Numbered from the stretch's first letter, positions 50,471 to 60,464 are shown. The stretch: DNA of 60,464 nt from Syntrophaceae bacterium (GCA_009773315.1 WRPE01000015.1:1-60464); one strand, 5' to 3'. Translations and numbers: made by a program. Notes: generated by a model from the sequence alone, not told the origin.

Positions 50471-53400
50471 TTGGTTGGATTGATTTCATTGAGAAAAATA
50501 ATTGATAAAAAAATTATCCACGACGCCCCGCCTGTGCGGGAGCTCCTGGACCTGATCGAAAAAGAGACGCCTGTTATTGATGTTCAGGGGCTCACCGGCG
50601 CCGCGTGTCCGTTTCTAACCGCGCTTTTGTTTGATCGTCTGCAAACTCCCGTCACGGTCATTTGTCCCACGGCCAGGGAAGCCGCCGCGTTCGCCCGCGA
50701 TCTGGCCCTATTCCTGGGAGAAAATGATGTCTTGCATTACCCGCCGCTGGATTTTCTATCCATCGATATGTTTGCCCTGCAACGGGAAGAAGAACTGGCG
50801 CGTCTGAATGTGCTGACGCAGTTGCAGGTGGACAGCCGTAAGATCATCGTGACCTGCCTTGCGGCCTGCATGCAAAAAGTCATGCCGTTTGCTGAATTTC
50901 AGCAGTATTTGAAAATTCTCTCTATCGGCGATACGCTCCTGATGGAGGAGTTCCCGTCCCGGCTCCTGGCGGGCGGCTATCAAAGGGTATCGCTTGTGGA
51001 AAACCCCGGCGAATTCAGCCTCCGCGGCAATATTCTGGATATTTTCCCGCCCACCGAAACAGCAGGGCTTCGCCTGGAAATGGCCGGCGACGAGATTGAA
51101 ACGATCCGCCGCTTTGACTGCTCATCCCAACGCTCAGGCCTTGCCGTTGATGCTTTCGTTCTGGGGCCCGCCGGTGAAATTCTGATCGACGAAGCAAGTC
51201 TGAATCGCGCCGTCAGCAATGTCAAACGCCGCGCCGATGATCTGGACCTTTCACGCGATCTGCGCAAAAGGCTTTCGGAAACGCTCCGGCAGCAATCCGC
51301 TACGTCCGTCAACCCGATTTTCCTGCCCCTGTTTTACGAAGACGATGACGACCAGGGCGGCATCACCTTGCAAAAGCTTTCCAATGTTTTTGATTACCTG
51401 CCGCAAAATGCTCTGATTGTGCTCAACGATCCGCTGGCGATTGAGCAGGCCGCGCAAAACGCCGCAGACAACATCGACAAGATGCTCTACAAGGCTGCAT
51501 CCGGCGGCAAGTTTTATCTGGAAAGCGCCGGGGTCTATCTTACCTTCGAAACGTTACGCGCCTGCTTGAGCAATTTCCGGCAGTTGCAGTTTGCCAGTCT
51601 GACGCTTGATGCACAAAGCAGTCCAACCCCTTCGGTGACACTCGCGGCGCACCGGCACATCGTGGCCGCCCAGCCGCAGGCCTGTGAAGTCAAGGAAGAA
51701 GCGCTCCTGCGCAGCACGGCGGATAAAATTAAAAACTGGATGGCAGAGGGCATCCTGGTCTGCCTGATTTCGCCCACGCCGGAAGACACGACCCGGATGA
51801 AGCACCTGCTCGCGGGGTATGATCTGCCGGTGCGGATTGGGCCTCGGGACACGCCCCTTCTCACAACCGTCACGACACCCGGCGACGCCTCATTGCTTTT
51901 TTTACGGGAAGGGAAAATATCCGGCAGTTTTGTCTTTGAAACATTGGGGCTGGCCTTTTTGAGCGAAGAAGAAATTTTTGTCAAAAAGACATCCCGCCGC
52001 CGCGGGCGGCCGATTCACGAAGGTTATTTCCTGAAATCCTTCGGCGATCTGAAAGAGGGAGATTTTGTCGTGCACACGGATTTCGGCATCGGGCAATACC
52101 TCGGCCTGCAAAAAATTACCGTGGGCCTTATCGAAAATGATTTTCTGGTCATCGAATATCTGGACGGCGATAAACTCTACCTGCCGGTGAACGCGCTGGA
52201 AAAAATTCAGCGCTATCTGGGGCCGGACGGCTACACGCCGAAAATTGAAAAGATGGGCGGCGCCTCCTGGGACGCGGTCAAGGAACGGGTCAAAAAGTCC
52301 GTCCGCGACGTGGCCGAGGAACTGGTGGCGATCTACGCGGCACGCGAGGCGCTGGAGCGCAAATCCTTCGCACCGCCGGACCGCATCTATGAAGAATTCT
52401 GTTCAACGTTTGAATTTGAAGAAACACCCGATCAGGCCCGGGCGATTGAAGATATTCATGCCGATATGGATGATTTGAAACCGATGGACCGCCTGATCTG
52501 CGGCGACGCGGGGTTTGGTAAAACGGAAGTTGCGCTTCGGGCCGCGTTTCGGGCGGTCATGGACGGCAGGCAGGCGGCGCTTCTGGCGCCGACCACCATT
52601 CTGGCCGAGCAGCATTACGCGACGTTCTCGCGACGCCTGACCGACTTCCCGATCCGCGTGGAGGTGCTCAACCGTTTCAAGACCACCACCGAACTCAAGA
52701 AGACCATAACGGACCTTCGTCTGGGAAAAGTGGATATTGTCGTCGGCACACACCGCCTGCTGCAAAAGGACGTGGACTTCAAGAACCTGGGGCTGGTCAT
52801 TATCGACGAAGAGCAGCGTTTCGGCGTGACGCATAAAGAAAAGCTGAAGAAAATCAGGACGCTAGTCGATGTTCTGACGCTGTCGGCCACGCCGATTCCG
52901 CGCACACTGCACCTGTCACTGGTCGGTATCCGCGATTTATCCATTATCAACACACCGCCGGAAAACCGGCAGCCGATAAAAACCTATGTACTTGAATTTG
53001 ATGAAGATACCATCAAGGCCGCGGTGGAGGCAGAGCTTTTGCGGGGCGGCCAGGTGTTTTTTGTCCATGACCGGGTGCGCTCCATCTATTCCATCGCCCA
53101 TCTGGTGCAGCGGCTCTCCCCCCAGGCAAAAGTCGGCGTGGTGCACGGTCAGATGAAACCGGCGGATATTGAAAAGGCGATGTCGCAGTTTATCCGGCGC
53201 GAATTCGACGTGCTGGTCTGCACAACCATTATCGGATCAGGTCTGGATATTCCATCGGCAAACACGATCATTATCAACCGCGCCGACCGATTCGGCCTGG
53301 CCCAGCTCTACCAGATCCGCGGCCGCGTGGGCCGGGGCAATCAGGAGGCCAGCGCCTATCTGCTCTTGCCGAAGGGCGCCCTGCTTTCACGCGACGCTTT

Positions 53401-54043
53401 GAGGCGACTTCAGGCCATCAAGGAATTTTCCGAACCCGGCTCCGGTTTCCGCATCGCTTACAACGATCTGGAAATCCGCGGGGGCGGCAATCTGCTGGGC
53501 CTGTCACAGGCGGGACATATTTCCGCCGTCGGTTACGAACTCTATACCGAACTGATGGAAAAGACGGTGCGGGAAATCAAGGGCGATCCAACGCCTGTCG
53601 AGGAAGCGCTTCCGGAAATTCAAATGGGGATTTCCGCCTTTCTCCCCGAAGACTATGTCGAGGATGTTCATCAGCGGCTGATTTTATACAAACGCATATC
53701 GCACGCGGAAGGCCATGAAGATCTCGATGAGCTTCGCAACGAGCTTGCCGACTGTTACGGCCCGTTGCCTGAGAAGGCGAATAATCTGCTGCGCGTGATC
53801 GGCATCCGTAATCTCTTAAAACCGCTCAAGGCCAAAAAGATGGGCTATGACGGCAAATATTTTTATCTGTATTTCCGGGAAACCTCTCCGATTGATCCGG
53901 CCAAAATCATCGCCCTCTCGCGTAAGAAAATCAAAGATTTACGCTTTACACCCGACTTTAAGCTATTTTTGCCCGCCCAGGCGGCAACCGCGCCGGAAAT
54001 ACTGGATCAGGCCGAAGGGCTTTTAAAGATGCTTGCCCAATAA
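50471..54043 (+). CDS. mfd: Transcription-repair coupling factor
   Basis: Removes RNA polymerase stalled at DNA damage and recruits UvrA. The 1190-residue protein has the UvrB-like N-terminal modules (GLTGAACPFLTALL, YPPLDFLSID, FSLRGNILDIFPPTE) and an RNA-polymerase-interacting domain (GDFVVHTDFGIGQYLGL). The RecG-like motor has Walker A GDAGFGKTEVALRAAF (about residue 678), the DEEQ box and the TRG motif, and the TRCF C-terminal domain follows. There is no ATG at the start; TTG codons at 50471, 50480 and 50489 are candidates and none has a clear ribosome-binding site, perhaps because rearrangement upstream removed the original one. uvrA lies two genes downstream. Confidence 0.95.
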   Translation: MVGLISLRKIIDKKIIHDAPPVRELLDLIEKETPVIDVQGLTGAACPFLTALLFDRLQTPVTVICPTAREAAAFARDLALFLGENDVLHYPPLDFLSIDMFALQREEELARLNVLTQLQVDSRKIIVTCLAACMQKVMPFAEFQQYLKILSIGDTLLMEEFPSRLLAGGYQRVSLVENPGEFSLRGNILDIFPPTETAGLRLEMAGDEIETIRRFDCSSQRSGLAVDAFVLGPAGEILIDEASLNRAVSNVKRRADDLDLSRDLRKRLSETLRQQSATSVNPIFLPLFYEDDDDQGGITLQKLSNVFDYLPQNALIVLNDPLAIEQAAQNAADNIDKMLYKAASGGKFYLESAGVYLTFETLRACLSNFRQLQFASLTLDAQSSPTPSVTLAAHRHIVAAQPQACEVKEEALLRSTADKIKNWMAEGILVCLISPTPEDTTRMKHLLAGYDLPVRIGPRDTPLLTTVTTPGDASLLFLREGKISGSFVFETLGLAFLSEEEIFVKKTSRRRGRPIHEGYFLKSFGDLKEGDFVVHTDFGIGQYLGLQKITVGLIENDFLVIEYLDGDKLYLPVNALEKIQRYLGPDGYTPKIEKMGGASWDAVKERVKKSVRDVAEELVAIYAAREALERKSFAPPDRIYEEFCSTFEFEETPDQARAIEDIHADMDDLKPMDRLICGDAGFGKTEVALRAAFRAVMDGRQAALLAPTTILAEQHYATFSRRLTDFPIRVEVLNRFKTTTELKKTITDLRLGKVDIVVGTHRLLQKDVDFKNLGLVIIDEEQRFGVTHKEKLKKIRTLVDVLTLSATPIPRTLHLSLVGIRDLSIINTPPENRQPIKTYVLEFDEDTIKAAVEAELLRGGQVFFVHDRVRSIYSIAHLVQRLSPQAKVGVVHGQMKPADIEKAMSQFIRREFDVLVCTTIIGSGLDIPSANTIIINRADRFGLAQLYQIRGRVGRGNQEASAYLLLPKGALLSRDALRRLQAIKEFSEPGSGFRIAYNDLEIRGGGNLLGLSQAGHISAVGYELYTELMEKTVREIKGDPTPVEEALPEIQMGISAFLPEDYVEDVHQRLILYKRISHAEGHEDLDELRNELADCYGPLPEKANNLLRVIGIRNLLKPLKAKKMGYDGKYFYLYFRETSPIDPAKIIALSRKKIKDLRFTPDFKLFLPAQAATAPEILDQAEGLLKMLAQ

Positions 54044-54066
54044 TCATTATCAAGATATAGAATGCC

Positions 54067-55056
54067 ATGAACAACATGCGGCCGCCAATATTAAGAAAAT
54101 TAATCAAACCATCCAGACCTTTCATGCCCCTGGTTTTTCTGGGGGTTTTGTGCCTGATTACCGCCTGCGGCAGGGATGATCTTCCCCATCGAAAGCATGT
54201 CGCCACGGTCAACGGCGAAAAAATTTATCTGGATGAATATCGAGCGCGATTGAATACCCAAAAAGAGCTGCTCTCCCCCAAGACCTTCCAGGATTCATCA
54301 GATAAACGGGAGTTGCTGGAAAAGGAAATTCTGGAATCCATGATCACGGAAAAAATCGTCCTCCAGAGAGCGCAGGCATTGAACCTGTCGGTCAGTGACA
54401 CGGAACTGGAAAAAAAGCTGACCGATATCCGGAAAGATTACGGCGACAATTTTTTTGATTTGCTCCGGCAGGAAAATGTGCGATATGAAGACTGGCGCGA
54501 AGAGCTCAGAAAAGAGATGCTCTGGGACAAGCTGGTGGCCGCGGACGTGAATGCATCCATCCGCATTGCGGAAGACGAAGCGGAAGATTACTTTAATAAA
54601 AATCCCGGCCTGTGCAAGACAGAAGCGAGTGTCCGGGCGTCGCAAATCGTCGTCGGGGACGCCCGGAAGGCTGACGAAATAAAAGCAAGGCTTCAAAAAG
54701 GCGAAGATTTCTCCGTCGTTGCGACACAAGTATCCACGGGGCCGGAAGCGGTTCGCGGAGGCGATCTGGGTTTGATTTCCCGTGAGACCATGCCGGAACC
54801 GCTGGACAAAACTCTTTTTAATCTGCCGGCGGGCAAAATAAGCCCGGTTGTGAAAAGCGCTTATGGATACCATATTTTCAAGGTGACGGACATACAGCCG
54901 GCCCGGACCAGACCTTTTTCCGATTGTAAGGAAGACGTCATGGCCGCTATCCGGGCCCAAAAGGAGGAGGCGGCCTTTGCCGTCTGGCTGGAGGGATTGA
55001 AGATGAAAGCCGTCGTTAAAAAAGAAATCCCTGTCCTCAGTGCAAAGACGCCATAA
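54067..55056 (+). CDS. Parvulin-type (PpiC/SurA-like) foldase lipoprotein
   Basis: A 329-residue exported chaperone. The signal ends in a lipobox (LCLITAC), so it should be a lipoprotein. A SurA-N-like helical domain (VATVNGEKIYLDEYRARL) is followed by a parvulin domain (SVRASQIVVGD, GEDFSVVATQVSTGPEAVRGGDLGLISRETMP, YGYHIFKVTDI). Parvulins isomerise prolyl bonds of outer-membrane proteins. It is 23 bp after mfd and 25 bp before a second SurA-like gene. Confidence 0.9.
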   Translation: MNNMRPPILRKLIKPSRPFMPLVFLGVLCLITACGRDDLPHRKHVATVNGEKIYLDEYRARLNTQKELLSPKTFQDSSDKRELLEKEILESMITEKIVLQRAQALNLSVSDTELEKKLTDIRKDYGDNFFDLLRQENVRYEDWREELRKEMLWDKLVAADVNASIRIAEDEAEDYFNKNPGLCKTEASVRASQIVVGDARKADEIKARLQKGEDFSVVATQVSTGPEAVRGGDLGLISRETMPEPLDKTLFNLPAGKISPVVKSAYGYHIFKVTDIQPARTRPFSDCKEDVMAAIRAQKEEAAFAVWLEGLKMKAVVKKEIPVLSAKTP

Positions 55057-55081
55057 TAAATTTCATACAGGGGGAAAGATT

Positions 55082-56053
55082 GTGAAGGTTTTTAAAACAG
55101 GTCTCGCGATAATCTTGGCGATCGGGCTTATGTGCACAGCGGGTGCCGCCGACGTGACGGATAGAATTGTTGCCGTAGTCAATGATGAGGTCATCACCCT
55201 TGCCGAACTCAATCGGGGGTTTGAGCCCTATGCAAAAAATATCGACGCCACCTATCAAGGGAATAACAAGGAAGCCGTTTTGAAGCAGAACAAAGAACTC
55301 TTCCTGCAGAACCTGATTGATCAGATGCTGATCGAAAACGAGGCAAAAAAAGCAGGGGGCGGTGTGGCCGCCATAAAAGATGAAGACGTGATGGATGTCA
55401 TCAAGGATATGCTGGCCAAGAACAACACGACCATGGAGGTCTTTACAAGTAAACTGGCGGCGGAAGGAAAATCTCTTACAGTCGTGAAAAAAGAAATCAG
55501 GGGACAAATGCTGCGGATGAGACTGCTCCGGAGAGAAGTACAATCCAAAATTCTGGTCACCGATGAAGAAATCGGTGATTTTTACGACAAACACCGCCAG
55601 GATTATGAAGGGAAGGAAGCGGTGCGCATCAAACAGATTTTATTGCCGGCGCCCGAAAACAAAACAGCGCGGGAAGGCGTCAAAAAACAGGCGCAGCAAT
55701 TACACGAACGCATCCGGAAAGGTGAGCCGTTTGAAATGCTGGCGGCGCAATATTCCAAAGGGCCGGCAGTGGCTCAGGGCGGTGATATCGGCTTTGTGGA
55801 AAGAGGCGCTATTCTGCCGGACGTCGAAAAGGCGGCCTTCAACCTGCCCGTGGGAGGCGTCAGCGACGTGATCGAATCGGACATGGGATTTCACATTATC
55901 GCGGTTGTCGATAAGCGGGGCGAGGGGCTGAAACCCATACCCGTGGTGCGCGACGAAATCAAAGCAAAAATTGAAGATGAAAAAATCGCCAAAAAATATG
56001 ACGAATGGATTGCAGGCATCCGCAAGAAATCCTTCATCGATGTCCGGTTCTAG
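55082..56053 (+). CDS. SurA-like periplasmic chaperone / peptidyl-prolyl isomerase
   Basis: A 323-residue protein with signal peptide (FKTGLAIILAIGLMCTAGAA), SurA-N domain (IVAVVNDEVITLAELNRGF, NLIDQMLIENEAKK) and one parvulin domain (VRIKQILLPAP, EPFEMLAAQYSKGPAVAQGGDIGFVERG, DMGFHIIAVVDK). E. coli SurA has two parvulin domains; this has one. GTG 55082 is chosen because AGGGGGAAA precedes it and it starts the signal peptide; a frame from 55040 overlaps the previous gene. Works with the upstream lipoprotein on outer-membrane protein folding. Confidence 0.9.
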   Translation: MKVFKTGLAIILAIGLMCTAGAADVTDRIVAVVNDEVITLAELNRGFEPYAKNIDATYQGNNKEAVLKQNKELFLQNLIDQMLIENEAKKAGGGVAAIKDEDVMDVIKDMLAKNNTTMEVFTSKLAAEGKSLTVVKKEIRGQMLRMRLLRREVQSKILVTDEEIGDFYDKHRQDYEGKEAVRIKQILLPAPENKTAREGVKKQAQQLHERIRKGEPFEMLAAQYSKGPAVAQGGDIGFVERGAILPDVEKAAFNLPVGGVSDVIESDMGFHIIAVVDKRGEGLKPIPVVRDEIKAKIEDEKIAKKYDEWIAGIRKKSFIDVRF

Positions 56054-56078
56054 GAACTAGGAAGCGGCAAACGGCACT

Positions 56079-58928
56079 ATGGATTTCATAAGAATTAAGG
56101 GCGCGTCCCAACATAATCTCAAAAAAGTTAATCTGGATATTCCCCGCGACAAGCTGGTGGTCATCACCGGCGTCTCCGGCTCCGGCAAATCTTCCCTGGC
56201 GTTCGACACCATTTACGCCGAAGGTCAGCGCCGTTATGTCGAATCACTCTCCACTTACGCGCGCCAGTTTATCGGCCAGATGGACAAACCGGATGTGGAA
56301 TCCATCGAAGGCCTCTCGCCCGCGATTGCCATTGAACAGCGCGCGGCCAGCCACAATCCGCGTTCCACTGTGGGCACGGTCACCGAAATTTACGACTATT
56401 TCCGCCTGCTTTTTTCCGGGATCGGCGTGTGCCACTGTTACAGTTGCGGCCGGGAAATTAAAGCACAAACCATTGACAACATTGTGACCGGCGTGCTTTC
56501 CCTGCCTGAGGGCGCGCGCTTCAGCGTCATGGCGCCTCTGACGCGCGGGAAAAAAGGCGAGTTTGCCAAAGAATTGAAAAAACTCCAGAAGGAAGGCTTT
56601 GCCCGCGTCCGCATTGACGGCGAAATTCGCGATCTGGCCGAAGATATCATTCTATCCAAAACAAAACGCCACGATATCGATCTGATCGTTGACCGTCTGG
56701 TCTTGAAGGAAGGCGTTCGAAAAAGACTGCGCGACTCCGTGGAAATCGCCGCAGGGAAAAGCGACGGCCTGGTCAGGATCGTAACCGCCGACGGGTGTGA
56801 AACGCTGTACTCTGAAAAATACGCTTGTCCCGATTGCGGCATCAGCATGGCGTCGCTGGCGCCCCGCGTGTTTTCGTTCAACAGCCCGTACGGCGCCTGC
56901 CCGGCGTGTAACGGTCTGGGTTCGCGCATGCACTTCGCGCTCGACCTGGTGGTGCCGGACGCAGGCCTGTCGCTTCGCGAGGGCGCTATCGTGCCCTGGG
57001 CCGGACGAAACTCCCTTTACTATCATAACATGCTCGATGCGCTATCATCGCATTATAAGTTCGACATCAACACACCGTTTAACAAACTGCCTGAAAAAAT
57101 CCAAAACGTTCTCCTTTACGGATCGGGAACGGAATCGATTAAATTCTATTCCGACCGTCCGGACAAGCGCTACTTCGCCCACCGTTCCTTTGAGGGTGTG
57201 ATCAAACAACTGGAACGGCGCTGGCGGGAAACAACCTCCACGGCGGTGCGCAACGACCTGGGCCGCTTCATTGATTTGAGGCCCTGTGAAACCTGCGGCG
57301 GTGCGCGCCTGAAGAAAGAAAGCCTGGCCGTTACCGTGGGCGGTAAAAACATCTACGACCTGTGCCTGATGTCCATCCGCGAATGCTTCCAGTTTTTTGA
57401 AACAATAACCCTTTCGGCGCAGGAGCTGTTCATTACTGAACGTATTCTCAAGGAAGTCAAAAGCCGCCTTCAGTTTCTGCTGAATGTCGGCATGGATTAT
57501 TTGAATCTGGCGCGCTCCACCTCCACCCTGTCGGGCGGGGAGTCCCAGCGCATCAGGCTCGCCACGCAAATCGGCTCCGGCCTGATGGGCGTTTTGTATG
57601 TGCTCGACGAGCCGACCGTCGGCCTGCATCAGAAAGACAATCTGCGGCTGATCGACACGTTGAAAAAATTGCGCGACATGGGCAACACCGTGCTGGTTGT
57701 GGAGCATGACGCCGATATGATGCTGGCGTGCGACCATATTGTGGATATGGGACCGGGCGCCGGCGCCCAGGGCGGCGAAGTCATTTTTCAGGGCACGCCC
57801 GCCGACGTGCTGATCAGCGAAACCTCGCTCACCGGCAAATTTCTGTCCGGAAGGGAAACCATCGCCGGGCCGGCCGGGAGGCGGTCCACAAAAGGCCGCC
57901 ACATCATTCTGGAAGGCGCGTCGCAAAACAATCTCCAGAATATTGATATTAAAATCCCGACAGGCGTTTTGACGGCGGTGACCGGCGTGTCCGGTTCCGG
58001 CAAAAGCACCATGGTGATTGAAACGCTGTATAAAGTGATGGCGCGCCGCTTAAACCAGCATAGCGGATCGATGGGAAAAATCAAACGGGTCAAAGATATG
58101 GGAGACATCGAACGGGTGATCATGATTAATCAGCAGCCGATCGGACGGACGCCCCGTTCCAATCCCGTCACCTACACCGGCATTTTTTCTTTTATCCGCG
58201 ATCTTTTCACAGGGCTCCCGGAAGCGCGCGTGCGCGGCTACAAACCGGGGCGTTTCAGCTTTAACGTCAAAGGCGGGCGCTGCGAGGCCTGCGAAGGCAA
58301 TGGGTTGATCAAGATTGAAATGCATTTTCTGCCGGACGTCTATGTGACCTGTGACGCCTGCCGGGGCAAGCGCTTCAACGCCGACACGCTGGACATCAAA
58401 TATAAGGATCAGAGCATTGCCGGCGTGCTGGACATGACCGTCCATCAGGCGCTGGATTTCTTTGCCAATATTCCTTCTCTCCAAACGCATCTGCAGCTCC
58501 TGGCCGATGTGGGATTGGGGTATATCCGTCTGGGACAATCGGCCACGACACTGTCCGGCGGCGAGGCGCAGCGTATCAAGATCGCGCGGGAGCTGGGCAA
58601 AAGAGTCAACAGCAATACCCTGTATATTCTGGACGAACCGACCATCGGCCTGCACTTTGCGGATATCCAGAGATTGCTCGATGTGTTGATGCGTCTGGTG
58701 GATATGGGCAATACGATGGTGGTGATCGAACACAATCTGGATATCATCAAGTCCGCGGATCATGTGATTGATCTGGGTCCCGAAGGCGGCCCGGGCGGCG
58801 GACGGATTGTAGCATCCGGCACGGTTGCGGACGTGGCGCAAAACGAACAATCCCCCACCGGCCTGTTTTTAAGAAAAATCCTTGATGATCAGAAAAACCG
58901 GATGCCCGGCAAGCAGGCGGCGGGATAA
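56079..58928 (+). CDS. uvrA: Excinuclease ABC subunit A
   Basis: DNA damage recognition ATPase of nucleotide excision repair. The 949-residue protein has two ABC modules: Walker [21 protein letters not shown] near the N-terminus and [15 protein letters not shown] in the second half, signatures [12 protein letters not shown] and [12 protein letters not shown], and Walker B motifs [14 protein letters not shown] and [13 protein letters not shown]. Zinc-binding clusters are visible at CPDCGISM...CPACNGLG and [11 protein letters not shown]...CDACRGKRF. Length and motifs are normal. Confidence 0.97.
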   Translation: MDFIRIKGASQHNLKKVNLDIPRDKLVVITGVSGSGKSSLAFDTIYAEGQRRYVESLSTYARQFIGQMDKPDVESIEGLSPAIAIEQRAASHNPRSTVGTVTEIYDYFRLLFSGIGVCHCYSCGREIKAQTIDNIVTGVLSLPEGARFSVMAPLTRGKKGEFAKELKKLQKEGFARVRIDGEIRDLAEDIILSKTKRHDIDLIVDRLVLKEGVRKRLRDSVEIAAGKSDGLVRIVTADGCETLYSEKYACPDCGISMASLAPRVFSFNSPYGACPACNGLGSRMHFALDLVVPDAGLSLREGAIVPWAGRNSLYYHNMLDALSSHYKFDINTPFNKLPEKIQNVLLYGSGTESIKFYSDRPDKRYFAHRSFEGVIKQLERRWRETTSTAVRNDLGRFIDLRPCETCGGARLKKESLAVTVGGKNIYDLCLMSIRECFQFFETITLSAQELFITERILKEVKSRLQFLLNVGMDYLNLARSTSTLSGGESQRIRLATQIGSGLMGVLYVLDEPTVGLHQKDNLRLIDTLKKLRDMGNTVLVVEHDADMMLACDHIVDMGPGAGAQGGEVIFQGTPADVLISETSLTGKFLSGRETIAGPAGRRSTKGRHIILEGASQNNLQNIDIKIPTGVLTAVTGVSGSGKSTMVIETLYKVMARRLNQHSGSMGKIKRVKDMGDIERVIMINQQPIGRTPRSNPVTYTGIFSFIRDLFTGLPEARVRGYKPGRFSFNVKGGRCEACEGNGLIKIEMHFLPDVYVTCDACRGKRFNADTLDIKYKDQSIAGVLDMTVHQALDFFANIPSLQTHLQLLADVGLGYIRLGQSATTLSGGEAQRIKIARELGKRVNSNTLYILDEPTIGLHFADIQRLLDVLMRLVDMGNTMVVIEHNLDIIKSADHVIDLGPEGGPGGGRIVASGTVADVAQNEQSPTGLFLRKILDDQKNRMPGKQAAG

Positions 58929-58991
58929 CCCGGCCAGGGTCCTGTCAACGATACTCTGAGACCTGCGCAACAACATAAAACCAACAAATTT

Positions 58992-59099
58992 GTCATTCCC
59001 GTCTTGTGACCTTTAGGTTACGAAAGACGGAATCCAGTATTATTAAATACTTCCTAGATTCCGGGTCATAACCTAAAGGTCACGAGAGCCCGGAATGAC
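58992..59099. repeat. 108-bp nested palindromic repeat element
   Basis: Outer arms GTCATTCC (58992-58999) and GGAATGAC (59092-59099), a 15-bp inner pair GTGACCTTTAGGTTA (59006-59020) with TAACCTAAAGGTCAC (59069-59083), and central pairs GGAATC/GATTCC and AGTATT/AATACT give a long cruciform. The nested layout is like REP/MITE-type intergenic repeats. It follows uvrA by 63 bp and may also end its transcript. Confidence 0.75.
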
Positions 59100-59238
59100 G
59101 CAAATAGAGGTTGTGCAAAGCTCTCACGACTTGATTGCGATCATCGTCATTTTGTTTATTTCCGCTTTTTTTCTTTTGTATATTCTGCTATCCTTCAGCA
59201 TATCTGGCTTCTCGACGATAGACAGGCTGGACGTATAA
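59095..59238 (+). CDS. Possible 47-residue single-span membrane peptide
   Basis: An open frame from ATG 59095 to TAA 59236-59238 begins inside the palindromic element and encodes a hydrophobic helix (LIAIIVILFISAFFLLYILL) with polar ends. There is no clear ribosome-binding site and AT-rich spacers often give hydrophobic frames by chance. Listed because the hydropathy pattern is clean. Confidence 0.2.
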   Translation: MTQIEVVQSSHDLIAIIVILFISAFFLLYILLSFSISGFSTIDRLDV

Positions 59239-59268
59239 ACTATTTATCGCTTTTATGGACTTAAACCT

Positions 59269-60441
59269 ATGAATCCATTTCCATTATCACCATTAAAATA
59301 CCGTCATTCGATCCTGCTGATTGATGACGAGGCAGCTATTCTGGACATCATGACCATGATGCTGGCGGATGAAGGGTATGATTTGCACACGGCCGGTTCC
59401 GCCGCAGAAGGGCTTAAAATATTGAAAGAATCGCCAAATTTTTCCCTGATTATCTCCGATCACATGATGCCGGGCATGACCGGCGTGCAATTCTTTGCGC
59501 AGGCCCGGGAAATCTGCCCTAACGCGCTGCGCGTCCTTTTGACCGGCTATACCGACATGGATGCGATGATCGACGCGATCAACAGCGGCGGCATTCATCT
59601 GTATCTTACCAAGCCGTGGCAGAGAGATGAGTTGCTTTATTCAATCAACCAGATGCTGTCCAAAGCGGAACTGATTATCGAGAACCGGCGTCTGGATGAA
59701 TTGGTCAAAAAACAAAATGAAGAATTGCTCGAACTCAACAAAAATCTGGAAGAAAAAGTGCGGATCAAAACGCGCCATCTGGATCAACGGGCCGATGAAC
59801 TCAAAACCAGTTATGAAAAGACTCGGCTTATTTTGAGTGGAACCGTGCTGGCCATGTCCAAAATCGTGGAAAGCCGCGATCCTTACACGGCAGGCCATGA
59901 ACAACAGGTATCCGCAATCGCCGGCCTCATCGCGCAAAAAATGTCTCTTTCTAACGACCAGGTGGAAGCCATCCGGGTTGCCGGATCGCTTCATGATATC
60001 GGCAAAATCGGCGTTCCAGCAGAGATTCTGACCAAACCGGGACGATTAAGCTGGCTGGAAATGGAGATGATCAAGACCCACACGCAGAATGCTTATGATA
60101 TTCTCAAGACGATCGAGTTTCCTTATCCGATTGCGCAGATTATCTTACAGCATCACGAAAGGATCGATGGTTCCGGTTATCCGCAGGGACTCCAAGGAGA
60201 GGATATCCTCCTTGCGGCGCGGATTATCGGCGTGGCCGATGTTCTGGAAGCCATGTCCGCGCATCGGCCCTACCGTCCCGCGCTGGGCATGGAGGCCGCC
60301 ATGGATGAAATCGTCAAAAACCGCGGCGTCCTTTACGACCCGAACGTCGTCGATGCCTGCCTCGGTATGAACCCCTCCCCATTGTCAAGACAAAAAATAT
60401 ACAAAGTTAAGGTGTGTTCAATAAGCCTGCACGTTGTTTAA
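59269..60441 (+). CDS. Response regulator with HD-GYP phosphodiesterase domain
   Basis: A 390-residue two-domain signalling protein. The receiver domain (about 14-130) has the acidic pair IDDE, the phospho-acceptor Asp64 in ISDHMMPGMTG and the switch Lys in LTKPW. A coiled coil (about 140-195) links it to an HD-GYP domain with SLHDIGKIGVP, ILQHHERIDGSGYPQG and ARIIGVADVLEAM. The metal ligands and GYP motif are intact, so c-di-GMP hydrolysis is expected. Residues after CLGMNPSP are not part of the usual domain end. No partner kinase is in the window. Confidence 0.93.
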   Translation: MNPFPLSPLKYRHSILLIDDEAAILDIMTMMLADEGYDLHTAGSAAEGLKILKESPNFSLIISDHMMPGMTGVQFFAQAREICPNALRVLLTGYTDMDAMIDAINSGGIHLYLTKPWQRDELLYSINQMLSKAELIIENRRLDELVKKQNEELLELNKNLEEKVRIKTRHLDQRADELKTSYEKTRLILSGTVLAMSKIVESRDPYTAGHEQQVSAIAGLIAQKMSLSNDQVEAIRVAGSLHDIGKIGVPAEILTKPGRLSWLEMEMIKTHTQNAYDILKTIEFPYPIAQIILQHHERIDGSGYPQGLQGEDILLAARIIGVADVLEAMSAHRPYRPALGMEAAMDEIVKNRGVLYDPNVVDACLGMNPSPLSRQKIYKVKVCSISLHVV

Positions 60442-60464
60442 AAAATCCTTTTCCCTTTACTCAT

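Overview
The window looks like a chromosomal segment of an anaerobic deltaproteobacterium (Desulfobacterota), most plausibly from the syntrophic lineages (Syntrophales-like). This rests on gene content, not a phylogenetic marker: a selenocysteine-containing SelD, two TRAP carboxylate transporters each near a CoA-activating enzyme, molybdenum cofactor synthesis, a sigma-54 activator, a full Mla lipid-transport operon, and several GAF, HD-GYP and GGDEF-like signalling domains. No rRNA, tRNA, CRISPR array or intact insertion sequence was seen.

Layout. 0.1-7.2 kb (minus): threonine synthase, a DUF1460 protein, a diadenylate-cyclase/YbbR fusion lacking the second catalytic motif, a CorA fragment, a ferritin-like protein and a three-GAF nucleotide cyclase. 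7.4-10.6 kb (plus): selD with an in-frame UGA, a DHH phosphoesterase and a GalT/HIT-like protein, closed by a strong terminator. 10.7-11.6 kb (minus): FmdB and an HExxH protein. 11.8-17.9 kb (plus): mlaE-mlaF-mlaD-mlaC-mlaA, an outer-membrane barrel and ddl; MlaF carries a degenerate GGDEF-like tail. 18.1-25.8 kb: YidB, TRAP system 1, an acyl-CoA:acetate CoA-transferase and a divergent PAS/sigma-54 activator, with two candidate sigma-54 promoters.

25.9-42.2 kb (minus) is the most unusual region: a run of 14 same-strand reading frames with gaps of about 100 bp or less. It starts with an 18-ankyrin protein ending in a PrcB-like domain, a small membrane protein, a WD40-caspase protein and a PDZ-thioredoxin-WD40-caspase protein, then a SHOCT protein. 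It continues into a compact RiPP (ribosomally made, modified peptide) locus: radical SAM/SPASM enzyme A, a 61-residue precursor with five cysteines, a PqqD-like leader-binding protein, an S26-like peptidase with Cys in place of Ser fused to a GNAT-like domain, radical SAM/SPASM enzyme B, an ABC exporter and a coupled 40-codon ORF. It ends with a DUF4384 protein.

42.3-47.2 kb (minus): TRAP system 2 and an acyl-CoA ligase. 47.2-50.1 kb (minus): tandem FKBP isomerases (one lipoprotein, one soluble) and moeA. 50.1-50.5 kb is a scar-like spacer with CTGAAGG repeats and what looks like the last codons of nadA. 50.5-58.9 kb (plus): mfd, two parvulin/SurA-type chaperones and uvrA. 58.9-60.4 kb: a palindromic repeat and an HD-GYP response regulator.

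Working together: TRAP-1 with the CoA-transferase and TRAP-2 with the CoA ligase look like two import-and-activate modules for organic acids. The Mla operon, SurA/FKBP proteins and the barrel serve the outer membrane. Mfd and UvrA belong to nucleotide excision repair. The RiPP locus with its attached caspase/WD40/ankyrin block is the best candidate for an undescribed system.
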